DNA of 64,000 bases, taken from Homalodisca vitripennis. Its lineage: Eukaryota > Arthropoda > Insecta > Hemiptera > Cicadellidae. This document shows positions 48,591-60,050 of this stretch, piece by piece; positions within the stretch are counted from its first letter, which is position 1, and each line of letters opens with the position of its first letter. Made by a program: the position numbers and the translations under genes. The DNA lies in the NCBI RefSeq assembly GCF_021130785.1, contig NW_025776231.1:248001-312000 (forward strand). Direction: 5' to 3'. The notes under the pieces are model-generated. The model worked only from the letters and a program-made list of their open reading frames with translations. It was not told where the DNA came from and made no database searches.

Positions 48591-49924
48591 CCCACATGAT
48601 GACATCAACATATCTATTTCCATTATTTCTCTTATAGATAAGAATTATATGCTATTCCTTCCAACTTTATTTATAATAGGACTTACATAAAAAGTGGAGT
48701 AAATTTGTGTGGAGTATATGAAGCGTGTGCTGTTTATTTTAAAATTCATAAAGTATAAATGAAAATCATTAAGATATAATAACGTTTTTTCATTGCAAAT
48801 AAGTCTCTATCTGGATTCAGAACGACCAGATTAACATCATAGTATAACTGGTTACACTACGCAGACACTGCGCCGCTACACAATTATGTTCTTGCGACAT
48901 TACGGCCTCAATGTGCGAGCCACCTTCTGTCACCAAATCTTCAATTTATAATTTTGATTTTCATTTTACTTTTTTAATTTAAATATAGAAATTTGAGTAT
49001 TCCAAATTTTATTATAAAAGGGGCTGTAGCGAACATTACACTATAGTTTCGTAAGTCCTCACATGCTAAACTATTAGACAATTGATTACACTACTTCTTC
49101 CAATTTGTAGGAGTGGCACATGTAAAATCATAATTAATTTTGTCTGGTACATAATATATAAGATAATAAATTAGTATATAATCTAATTATAATTATTTTA
49201 GGTAGTTTAATTTTGGATATTGTTTTAATTGTACTCAGATTGAGCTAAGTTAGGTTTTAATTAGATCTCTTACTTTGTAAAAGGTTAAGTTCTGAATTTT
49301 AAAATGTTTCCCTTTTGATTATTGTGATGTATAATATAATGTTTAAAATACTTATTTGTGATTTAAGCGCAGTCACAGCTACTTGTAGGACGTTTCTTCT
49401 CCTTGAAGCGTACTAATTAAATAGTTAGGACATTTGCTTTTTAAATCTCCTAAAGGAGAAAATTTACTTTTTTGAGTATATTCTATCAGAAGCATTGTAA
49501 TTTTTGTGTGTTTAAAGTCGTTTTAAAGTTTTTATTTCACTTTAATGTAAACTCTTATTGTCAATGACGTTTTCACAAAGCCTGCAGTAAAAGTCACTCA
49601 GCCTGCTCTTATTCATTTGTAAAATCCACCTTCCGATAGTTTTCCAGTAATTAGAAGCTTAAAAAAGAATTATGCGTATTTTGCAGCTCTTTTTTAATTA
49701 AAAATTTCAAAATGGCGGCTAATAGCATTCTTTGAAAGTTGTTAATGTAAAGGTTTTCCAGTATATACCTTAACTGAAACGGAATTATACATCTTTGTAA
49801 GCAATTAAAAGCATTTTAACTCTCTCACTATCTTAGACAATCCTTAATGTTTTAATATGGGGGCCCTTCATGAATATGAAAATCTGACTGAAAATAACTA
49901 ATTAGGCCTGAAATATTTGAAGAA
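48591..49924. other. AT-rich sequence, no gene recognised
   Basis: One patch (about 49620-49760) with TTTCAAAATGGCGGCTAAT resembles the interior of the mariner-type fold-back element at 56.9 kb and may be an old relic. Nothing else is visible. Confidence 0.4.
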
Positions 49925-50430
49925 CAAATTTCAGGACATATACAATCTCATCGACTTCTGCGAGTCTGTGTTGTCTTCTTCTGGATCTTGCGCAGTGCGA
50001 TTCAAACACAAATCTTTCGGAGTCAAGCGTGTTAGAGTTTTATAGGATAATCATGCTCTGCATCCGTGTAAATTGAAACAAAAAACTTTAGGACAGATAC
50101 AATCTAATCGACAATCTCTAGTTACTCCGCTTTCTGCGAGTTATTTTTTGGTTTATTTTGGATCTTGTGCAGTGCGATCCAAACACATAAAACTTTCGGG
50201 GTAAAGCGTACTAGAGAGATCTCTAACATAAGTCCGCGGATCATAATTCATAACATTTTTTGCATCCGTGTGAATTGAGACAAAAAATGTTATAAGAGAT
50301 ACCATCTGATCGACAATCTATAATTACTGCGATTTCTGCGAGTCTGCTTTGTCTTTTTTCAAACAGATAGAACTTTCGAGGTAAAGCGTACTCGTGCTCT
50401 GCATCCGTGTAAATTGAATCAAGCAATTGC
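49925..50430 (+). repeat. Diverged tandem repeat, ~160-200-bp unit, 3 copies
   Basis: The linked phrases 'caatctcatcgac', 'ttctgcgagtctg', 'ttgcgcagtgcgatcca', 'actttcggggtaaagcgta' and 'ctctgcatccgtgtaaattga' occur in the same order three times (from about 49935, 50095 and 50300). The third copy has lost a segment. Confidence 0.75.
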
Positions 50431-50667
50431 CTAAGTATTTTAAAAGGGATATTACAGTTACTTAAATTGTACATTGATACAGTATAATTTACCGGTGCTA
50501 GTGTGATGAAGGTTTTGGTTTTATATACATGATTGTTTATTTTATATACATGTGATGGTTGTTTATGGTTTTATATACATATAAAGTTAAATGGCTTTAT
50601 CCTAATTTAATTTTTGTCTGTTAGTTAGAAATCTAGTTATTTTTTTTTCAAAATTTATCTGTAGCAG

Positions 50668-50729
<62 letters not shown>
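50668..50729. repeat. (TA)n microsatellite with one interruption
   Basis: About 30 TA units, broken once by 'ataata' near 50694. Confidence 0.95.
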
Positions 50730-50731
<2 letters not shown>

Positions 50732-51317
50732 TTATTTTGCAGAAGTGATAAATAACCGTTATTATGCAATATCATTAGCCACGCTATATAATTTGTATAT
50801 TACTGAACTCTCATTGTTTACAATACCAAAAAGTAATTATACTACATATGCATTGATACAAATAGTAAGTAGTGTATGAATGTATAACGACAGTGTATTA
50901 CAGTCTCACTAGTGTATTGGTAGAGATTGAAACTAGTTGGTTGAGACTCAACAGTAATCCAGGATATTGCTGTTTCAACGCTTCAGTTCTCTTTAGAGTA
51001 GAATATATATTACAGCAAACCTAATATTTCAACTTTTAGTTTACGTCCCTAATTTAAAATGCAGCATTATATATCCGCTATACAATTTAATATCTATAAT
51101 AAGTGAAACAAGTTAAATACTAGTTTTAGCTCATTTATTAGATATGTTCTATAGATGTTTTTACGGATTGTAATATGTATCTAAATGTAGTAACAAAGAT
51201 GGCCAACAAAATGTTTGTAATCAATTGGAATATATTTTCAAATTTACTACTAAGTAAGAATTACAAGACGTTTTTCCGACAAACAACGTAATCATGGTGG
51301 GAAGGATTGATGGACTG
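50730..51317. other. AT-rich sequence, nothing recognised
   Basis: No gene or repeat supported. Confidence 0.5.
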
Positions 51318-51652
51318 TTGAGTTTAGCTCCAGTTCTCCTTCCTCTTAATGCAGTTTGTCTGATGCAGTTACTGATTTGACTCATTCAATCCGAAGCCAT
51401 TTTCTTCTGAAAACATAAGAAAAGTCTCATTGTAAAAACTCCAATTACCCTAGATTACACTATATGTTATATTTTGTATTCCAGCTGTCTCTAATGTCGA
51501 AACGATGTAAATTGTTCGCTTTTTGCTTTTTCATCGTCAGTTATTTTTTAATTCTTTAGAGGAAAATAACTTTAGTGGGAAGGATTTAAGCCTTTAACAG
51601 CATCAGATTCAATATGCACATTAAGAGGAAGGAGAACTGGAACTAAACTCAA
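51318..51652. repeat. Inverted repeat, 34-bp arms (33/34), ~267-bp spacer
   Basis: The left arm 51318-51351 begins TTGAGTTTAGCTCCAGTTCT; the right arm 51619-51652 is its reverse complement with one mismatch. Beyond the arms the match continues more weakly inward ('gtctgatgcagttac' against 'taacagcatcagatt'). A 'gtgggaaggatt' word occurs before the left arm (51298) and again at 51576. It could be a small fold-back transposon or a hairpin RNA source; no TA or TTAA duplication flanks it. Confidence 0.75.
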
Positions 51653-51910
51653 TATTCTTAGTAACCTTTTCGTGAAATATTTTTTTCATTTTAATATTAG
51701 TTTTTTGTAAAAATATAATAGTTGACATATGTTGAAATATCATATAATAGTATTTAGTTTGTATAAATATTTATATGTTCTGCAATTTACTCATTATCAT
51801 CATTGTTCCCCATAAGTGTAACGTAATAATTTAACTTCAATGCTAACCCAAATGACATGACACAACATGCACTAACTCTGATCTGAATTAAAATTGGAGC
51901 AAGGGGGTGG

Positions 51911-52165
51911 AGATAATATCTCACTACAACTGCGACACATAACTTCACACCCAACAACCTGTTAGCGGTTTACAGTGTAGCGGAGTGTGAACCAACCTCC
52001 ATTTGTTCTCGGCCAAACTTAGAAATATCTGTTAAGATTTCCATTAGTTCTTTGAGTGTTGGATATAATATATCACTGCAACTGCGACACATAACTTCAC
52101 GCCCAACGACCTGTTACCGGTTTACAGTGTAACAGAGTGTCAACGCGAACCCCACTTAATCTCAA
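51911..52165 (+). repeat. Two diverged tandem copies, ~152-bp spacing
   Basis: AACTGCGACACATAACTTCA occurs at 51928 and 52080, each followed by 'cccaacaacctgtta', 'ggtttacagtgtagc' and 'gagtgtgaacc'. Confidence 0.8.
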
Positions 52166-55100
52166 CTACAACGAAAAATACTTGTAAAGTTAAGTTTTAA
52201 TTAGTTGTTTGAGACATTAGAAGATCTCTTAATCAATCTCTAAATTGATTCTTACTTAATTTCTATTTGTTTAATGCAATCCGGGAGTTAATTGAGTATA
52301 TTGTCACCAACATAAGATGAATGTGGCTCGAAAGCAGAAGTTCGATGAGATTGGTTTCTCATGCTCTGCCCCTAGTATTGTATCCATGTATCCGTGGATA
52401 CTACTGCCCTGAGTCATGAAACAACTGTGTTGACAATAAGGGGCCACTTCTATATTGTAAAGGTAGAGTAAAGTCAGTACTTCCTAACTTTGAAAGGTAA
52501 TTCTATACGATTCTCTAAAACTTTATTTGGGAATCTTTCTGAGCGCCTCCGTTTTGAGCCCAAATGCTCTTTCAAATTTGTTTTGTGAGTATTCAACCCA
52601 CAACCTTCACCCTTCAACCTTGTCATTATCCACCTTAAAATTTAAAAATAAACCTGTAGGTATACATGACCAAAATAATCTATTTTAAGACTTCAAATGA
52701 GCAAAACTTTGCCAAGTTACCGTTGCCAAGACAAAGATGCCGTTGGAAACTCTGGAACAAACTATATATTATATATATATAGATCCTTATATCGAACGTT
52801 TTCAGGGGCGTTGACAAGAGACAAGGGATAATAGGGGGTGTATATGGATGTTTTTAAGGCATTTAACTGATTCGCACATTGTACTTTGATGCAGGATTTG
52901 AAAAAAGTGGTTTCTGCAACAGATATTTTAGTTGACTGAACTCCTACTTAATACACAAAGAGCATGTGGAGATAAATGGTATCAGGTACACTTGGGTTCA
53001 AGTTGAGTATGGCGGTCCCCAGGGATCGATATTTGAACCATTGTTGTACCATATGTTCTACATACAAACTGTACATAACTTTTGATTCCACACAGATAAA
53101 AGTTCTGTACTTAAACGGTATAGCAATTATTTTGTGGTATACTCATTGATACATTACATTAATAATCTTTGATTAAATTTTTATTCTTTCTAAAATACTC
53201 CAATAGATAAAAAATTTAAATTTATACATAAATTATGATAAATTATATTTGAAAATATGAAAAAGGCATTTTTCAGTCGTAAGAGTTGTATATAATGGAA
53301 TAAGAAAAAGTCCTTCTTAAAAACGGTGGGCTATACATTTTAAAACTCAAAAAAAATGCATATAACATTTTCAAATCTTCGATCTTAATTACGTAAGTCA
53401 TTTTTCTGGTGCAACGCCTTTAGATGAAATGTTCTGTAAATAATATATTTGTATGCGATGGATTATTATTTTGTCTATTTTAAAGTATAGAATCTTATAA
53501 TACATAATATAATATAATTTCATCCCCAATCTGAACAGAAAACTAGATAAAAAAGATTTATAAATGGAAAACGATTTATGTTTATAAACACCATATTAAA
53601 TAATTTCTAAGAAATTTCGTATCCAAGTGTGTTTAATGAACATTTCCTATTTTAAATAGTTGTTCTCTTTATCTTCTTTGGCAAATTTTGCAGTCTTACA
53701 CTCTATAGTATAACAAGCGATCTTCAGAGACACATGACAAATGACACAGCGCGGAGAGATGATGAATATAACATAATGCAATGTTTGTGTTCTGCGGACT
53801 ACTGAACTGGATGTATTGATGGTTTTGTGCTTTTCCACTTCTATGGAGGGGCATAATATTGAGTTCTTACTTGTATTTAATATTTTTTTATTTTATTGCA
53901 TCGTAGAAAGACGAATATTAAGTTTATAAACTTGTAAAAAACATTATCTGAATAATATTTATTATTTCTGACATTATATTTAGACACTATAATGGTAGTA
54001 AAAAGTTTATGAGGATTTTCTGAAAGTATTACTTGAATAATTATTCCTACATATGTATCAAGAAGTCAGCTATGTGGCTAGTTATACTCTATTGTCGAAT
54101 GTTTTATTGTAAATTTTAAAGTAAATGTTGGTTTATAGATAGTGATTCGAAGATGGTGTTTAAAAAAACATGCTACCAACTACCAAGATATCAACTATTT
54201 TTACACTTTTATAAAAATTCCGATGGTACTTATTTACAGGAAATCCGTCAATGCAGAAGCGATCACAGCCACATTAAGGTGCGCTTGGACAAACCAGGAG
54301 TGCCAAAAATGTCACATGTGAGTTATCAGTTGGTCGTTGCTATCGTGTGAAATGTTTATAACTTATTTAAAACAGCTGATTGCTGTGAAAAGGCAAAATT
54401 GTTGTTACTGCCGGCTTCTGCAAGCGTACCTTTAATGTGATCTTGCTCGTTTATACACTGATAGATTTCATTAAAACAAGTTCCGTTGAAATCTTAATGA
54501 ATGTAGTCAAACAGTTAGTATCTATTAATTATTGTAAATATAAAGGTTTTTTTTATTTTATTATATTCGTCTTTTTAATAGACGTGATTTTGTGATTTAC
54601 GGAAAATAAAACAATTATTTTTGTATTTTCTTCTAATCTGTGTATACATATGTCAAAATTGTGTTTCCTTAGCTTTAAATAGTTTTATAGATCTATTATT
54701 TTTTTTTAAAAAATACAAAATGGCGGCCAGCGGCTAAACTAAACATTTTTTATCAATATTTGTAGATGTTTTTTCTTCAAATTAATAATAATATCACACA
54801 TAAGTTTGTGACGTCCTTTTTTGAACACTCTGTATATACATAGCTTGTTATTGCTTTAATTTTAGAAAATTAGTTTGACCTTGATTAGACTAATATGATT
54901 TCTATGTGTAATTGCCATATTTTATTTGTAGAAAATTAATACTTTATTACGTTATTAAATGACAAACGTAATTAATTTTAACAATTTAACCATCTCTAAT
55001 TCAACAGGTAATCAATTGAAAACTTAATAGCAAGTGCCACAGGCCTTGGTAATGACATACAATAATCTTTCATTGGCCGATGCGATAATATGAATTATAT

Positions 55101-55295
55101 TACACACATGATAGTTCTTGTGCTAATATCAAGTATGTAAACCCTCAATCACTGTTTGAAGGATCTGTCATATGAAGTAGTAACGAAACACCATTATGTT
55201 TCATTGGCAGATCGTATCCCATCAACTGGCTCTCCCCCATTCAGATAATAAATTCTTATAGTTCACCATCGCTCCATATAATATTAAAGAGCACA
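52166..55295. other. AT-rich sequence, no gene recognised
   Basis: Weak facing matches (cacattaaggtgcgcttg near 54274 and its partial complement near 54440) and a patch AAAATGGCGGCCAGCGGC at 54718, followed by TTTTTTGAACACTCTGTATA near 54826, hint at a decayed mariner-type relic, but no matching left end was found. Confidence 0.4.
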
Positions 55296-55297
55296 TA

Positions 55298-55543
55298 CAG
55301 GGTGATTCATGAAGTTCTCCCCCCACTTCTACAGCACATTGTACTAGTAAAAATAATGAAAAAAATGTTATATAAACATAGGTCCAAAAACGCTTCGTTA
55401 GCGAGTTACAGCTAGCGAAAGATTTCGCCTGAATTCCTGGGTAAAGAGTAAAATAAAGCCATACTGAACTTTTGGAAAGGTTAATTAAGTAAGAAATATC
55501 GTGGATTCTTATGTATTTTTACCTGATAAAGCTAATAAAATAG
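55298..55543 (+). repeat. Left 246-bp TIR
   Basis: Pairs with 56495-56740. Includes 'cgcttcgttagcgagttac', an internal short palindrome. Confidence 0.9.
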
Positions 55544-55817
55544 AATAGCGAAACTCCTATCCGCCTAGAAATACGTCGTGTACTTACACCTGGACTGCGA
55601 TGAACAGCATTAATAACAATATCATCATCAAGTTGGACAGCTCGTTCATAATTGGTTATAGTACTTGGTAGTGATCCTTTTTCTCGAAGAGTACGAAAAG
55701 TTCCTGAAATTGTTTTGGTATCTGGAATCCTCCTATTAGGGTTAGGGCATTACCATTACAGTAACCAAAAATAAAAACCATATCAGCGTATTCCTCTGAT
55801 GTAAATAAGTAAGGCAT
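55540..55817 (-). pseudogene. N-terminal DNA-binding part of a Tc1/mariner-type transposase
   Basis: ATG at 55817 (minus) reads MPYLFTSEEYADMVFIFGYC, then after a short deletion 'RRIPDTKTISGTFRTLREKG' and 'AVHRSPGVSTRRISRRIGVS'. An opening M-P-x-x-x-x-E-x-x-D-M-V-x-I-x-G followed by R-x-P-D-x-K-T-I and a second 'S-P-x-x-S-x-R-x-x-S' helix-turn-helix is the usual N-terminus (DUF4817-like plus second HTH) of transposase-derived insect genes. It would bind the TIRs. No DDE domain follows; the frame meets the left TIR at about 55543. One frame change is present near 55740. Confidence 0.7.
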
Positions 55818-56494
55818 TTTTTCGCTGAATAAACAATCGAATTATAACTCACAGAAAAATTGCATTTAATAACACGATTCACAGAACCCGATCTCCTGCT
55901 GTAGCTTGCAAAACACCACTAATACACAGTTCTAACGTAACAGTACAGAATACCATTGTTGATCAGCTGTTATTCGTGCGTTACCAACTTAGAAATTAAT
56001 AAAACAAAAAACTGCATTTCGATGATTAGTAAACAATAATGGGAAAATGTTTGCTTCATTTATTTTCGAACATTTGATGTAAATTCTTATTTAAAAAAAA
56101 ATACAACGTAATAAAACATGATATTTTTTATTTACAAACAAATTTATTTAACATTTAATCTTGTTTTCTCAATTTATCTCAAAATTAAGGAACAAACATT
56201 TTGTTTTTGTTTTATTTTAACTAAATACCGTACGGTATTTCTTTACAGCTAGTAATGAATTATACTGAATAAAATAGATTTTTTGGTACTTATTTCTGTT
56301 TTATTTTAGACTTTGATTATATCAATTTTCTCAGAATTAAATTCTCTACAATTAATGTTTGTTGATTTTATGTATTTATTACCAATTTAACAAAGTTATT
56401 GTACATCAAACATAAAAAAACATTGTTTCGTGCCCCAATTTTTTGCATTTAACCCTGAATCCCTCAAAAACTACTACAGGTACAGTTCTGAAAC

Positions 56495-56740
56495 CTATTT
56501 TATTACCTTTATGAGGTAAAAAATACATAAGAATCCACGATATTTATTACTTAATTAACCTTTCCAAAACTTCAGTATGGCTTTAATTTACTCTTTACCC
56601 AGGAATTCAGGCGAAATCTTTCGCTAGCTGTAACTCGCTAACGAAGCGTTTTCGGACCTATGTTTATATAACATTTTTTCATTATTTTTACTAGTAAAAT
56701 GTGCTGTAGAAGTGGGGGGAGAACTTCATGAATCACCCTG
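56495..56740 (-). repeat. Right 246-bp TIR
   Basis: Reverse complement of 55298-55543 with scattered substitutions. Ends CACCCTG before TA. Confidence 0.9.
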
Positions 56741-56744
56741 TATA

Positions 56745-57427
56745 CAGGGTGTCCAGCAACCATTCGAACAACTTTCCCACATTGTTCAGCAGGCCAAAAC
56801 TAACAAATAAAGCAATATAACAGATGCCCTATTTCACTTCGTTTAGCGTCTGTCTGTCTGTATGTGTTTTTTGGGAAAAAATTACTACTCAAAAACCACT
56901 TAAGATACAGAATTAAAACTTAACAGTTATGTTAACCTAGTGTTGGTACTTTTCAGTGAAAAAAATAAACAAATATCTCATTGCATTTCAAAATGGCGGC
57001 TGTTCAAAATTTTCAAATTGTATTAGCTTTGAAACGGCTACTTTGACAACAATTTCACTAGGATAACTTTTCTTTAGCATATTTTATTACCAATTCAACA
57101 ATTTTTGTTTCAAAAAGATTGAATAACAAATAACTGAGTTACAGCACCAAACGTAAAAACAGGTTAAATCCATGCGTTGCAATTACATACTTGAGATATT
57201 TGTTTTATTTTTTTCACTGAAAAGGACCAACACTAGGTTAACATAACTGTTAAGTTTGAATTCTGTATCTTAAGTTGTTTATGAGTAGTAATTTTTTTTA
57301 CCAAAAAACACATACAGACAGACGCTAAACGAAGCGAAATAGGGAACCTGTTATATTGCATTATTTGTTAGTTTTGGCCTGCTGAACAATGTGGCAAAGT
57401 TTGTTCGAATGGTTGCTGGACACCCTG
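56745..57427. mobile_element. Second fold-back element (MITE) with ~230-bp TIRs
   Basis: Ends CAGGGTGTCCAGCAACCATT on both sides; arms are about 56745-56975 and 57195-57427, with small indels such as one extra 'tgtc' unit in 'gtctgtctgtctg'. TA flanks at 56743-56744 and 57428-57429. The ~220-bp core contains CAAAATGGCGGCTG and no open frame. It sits immediately after the first fold-back element; the junction reads CACCCTG-TA-TA-CAGGGTG, but the TIR sequences of the two are unrelated past the first seven or eight bases, so they are different families. Confidence 0.92.
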
Positions 57428-57479
57428 TAGAAATCACAATGGCCAATTGTAACGTCCAATTTTTAATCGTTTGTTATAA

Positions 57480-59690
57480 AGTATACATTTTGTGCTCACA
57501 GTATACTGTATAGTAGCTTAAAACCCAATACAGTATTATGTAGTTAGTTTTCACAGTATATTAGCTTCTAATACAATACAGTTTGATTTGGCTATTGCCC
57601 ACTGCACAGTAGGTGTAAACACAATACAGTTTTATTTGGTTAGCTCACAGCGTATTGTAGCTCCAAACACAATACATTGTTGGGTAGTTAATGCTCACAG
57701 TTAGTAGCTACAAACAGAATACAGTTTTATGTAAATATTGCTTATAATATAGTAGCTTTAAACAAAATACAGCATAACATGGTTATTGATTACAGCACTG
57801 TACCTTTAAATACAATAGGGAATAATGTGGTAATTTTTTACACTATATTAGCTTTAAACACAGTACAGTTTGATGATGTTAATGCCCACATTATAACAGT
57901 TTCAAACACAACATAGTTTTGGGTGAATAGTGTTCAAAGTAAAGTAGGTTCAAACCCTATACAGTATTATGTAATTAGTGTTCATAGTATAGTAGCTTCA
58001 AACGCCATAATGTGTTATTTGGTTCGTGCTAACAGTATAATAGATCCAAGCATAATACAGTTTGAAGAGATTAGTGCTGGCATTATGGTGGCATCAAACA
58101 CAATACATTGTTATGTGGTTAGTGTTCACAGTATAGCAATTTCTAACACAATACAGTTTGAAAAGGTTGGGGCTCACACAACCAAACTCGTATGTGTTTA
58201 GTTAGATATATATACATGCACCAAATTCAATATACCCTAATCAAATTCAATACCGTTTGATGAGGTTAGGGCAGGCATGATATTAAATTTAAACACAATT
58301 CGGATTTATGTATTTATTGCTGACAATATGGTACCTTCAAAAACAATACAGTTTAATGTAACTAGTGTTAACAGTATATTACCTTCAAATACAATACAGT
58401 ATGATGATATTAGTACTTAAAGTATAGTAGCTCTAAACACAATAGAGTATTATGTGGTTAGTTTTCACGGTATAATAGATTCAAGCAAAATGCAGTTTGA
58501 TGAGGTTAGTACTTACAATATAGTAGCTTTAAACACAATACAGTTTTATGAGGTTTGTGTTAAGAGTATAGTAGATTTAAACAACAATACAGTTATATTT
58601 GGTTGATGTTCACGGTATATTAGCTTCGAACGTTGTTTTGATGGGGTTATTACGTACAGTATAGTACTTTAATTACAATACCGTTTTACCTGTATATGGT
58701 GTGTGATCTCAGTATAGCAGCTTCAATCACAATACGGTTTATGTGGTTACTGCTTACACTATAGTTGCTTAAAACACAATACAGTTTTATGAGGTTTTGT
58801 GTTAAGAGTATAGTAGATTTAAACAACAATACAGTTATATTTGGTTGATGTTCACGGTATATTAGCTTCGAACGTTGTTTGATGGGGTTATTACGTACAG
58901 TATAGTACTTTAATTACAATACCGTTTTACCTGTATATGGGTGTGTGATCTCAGTATAGCAGCTTCAATCACAATACGGTTTATGTGGTTACTGCTTACA
59001 ATATAGTAGCTTTAAACACAATACAGTTTTATGAGGTTTGTGTTAAGAGTATAGTAGATTTAAACAACAATACAGTTATATTTGGTTGATGTTCACGGTA
59101 TATTAGCTTCGAACGTTGTTTGATGGGGTTATTACGTACAGTATAGTACTTTAATTACAATACCGTTTTACCTGTATATGGTGTGTGATCTCAGTATAGC
59201 AGCTTCAATCACAATACGGTTTATGTGGTTACTGCTTACACTATAGTTGCTTAAAACACAATACAGTTTTATGAGGTTTGTGTTAAGAGTATAGTAGATT
59301 TTAAACAACAAATACAGTTATATTTGGTTGATGTTCACGGTATATTAGCTTCGAACGTTGTTTGATGGGGTTATTACGTACAGTATAGTACTTTAATTAC
59401 AATACCGTTTTACCTGTATATGGTGTGTGATCTCAGTATAGCAGCTTCAATCACAATACGGTTTATGTGGTTACTGCTTACACTATAGTTGCTTAAAATA
59501 CATTAATGATTTTTGAGGTTTGGTTTTTGGAGTAAAGTAGCTTTAAACACTAATCAGATTTATGTAATTAGTGCCCAAAGTATAGCAGTTTTATGCATTT
59601 TGTACTGGCATTATAGTAGCTTTAATACAATACAGTGTGATGCGGTTAGTGTTAGAAGTAAGTAGCTTCAAACAAAATATAGATCTTTTC
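57480..59690 (+). repeat. Degenerate ~60-bp satellite
   Basis: The unit is close to 'cacagtatagtagcttcaaa' plus 'cacaatacagttttatgtgg' plus 'ttagtgctta'. About 35 copies with heavy divergence at both ends. The 92-codon open frame at 57923-58201 reads across several monomers (repeated 'VVSVHSIAISNTIQ'-like words) and is a by-product of the repeat. Confidence 0.92.
58548..59510 (+). repeat. 241-bp higher-order repeat (four ~60-bp monomers), 4 copies
   Basis: ATGAGGTTTGTGTTAAGAGT begins copies at 58548, 58789, 59031 and 59271 (240-242 bp apart). Each contains the same ordered set of four distinct monomers (…tagatttaaacaacaatac, …tagcttcgaacgttgtttg, …actttaattacaatacc, …cagcttcaatcacaatacgg). 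Copies are nearly identical, apart from single-base indels. Confidence 0.93.
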
Positions 59691-60050
59691 CTAAACTCTC
59701 TATCAGGTATCATTATGCATTCGGTTCTGATTGGAACATTCTGCGCTAGTCACATTTGGTCACATTTTTCTACCACATGTGAGAAATTAATATATCAAAT
59801 TTCATAAATAATGTATAATAATGTCTTGACTTTGTACACTGCCGGGTTGTTGCTGACGCTATTTCGTAAAATAAATTTTGATCATGCGCAAAAGGCAATT
59901 ATGAATACAAGTAAAGTAGAAAAATTACTATAGTAACGTCAAACAATGAATGTAACCATAAAATTTCAAATAAGAATTAAATTGAAATGATTATATTTTT
60001 TGTAAGCACGAGCGTTTTTAATACCGTTGAAAAGGTTTGCAAACAACTTA

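Larger units (their letters stand above)
55298..56740 (-). mobile_element. Fold-back Tc1/mariner-type element with 246-bp TIRs (internally deleted)
   Basis: Left arm 55298-55543 and right arm 56495-56740 are near-perfect inverted copies (start CAGGGTGATTCATGAAGTTC) differing at roughly ten positions by eye. TA flanks both sides (55296-55297, 56741-56742). The 1443-bp element keeps only the first part of a transposase on the minus strand (55540-55817); the catalytic region is gone, so the element must rely on a relative for movement. The minus-strand coding piece stops exactly where the left arm begins, so the deletion ran from inside the gene to the inner TIR border. Confidence 0.9.

Noticed and set aside
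54700..54850. Possible mariner-type MITE ending TTTTTTGAACACTCTGTATA
   Set aside because: No matching left terminus or TA-bounded partner was found upstream.
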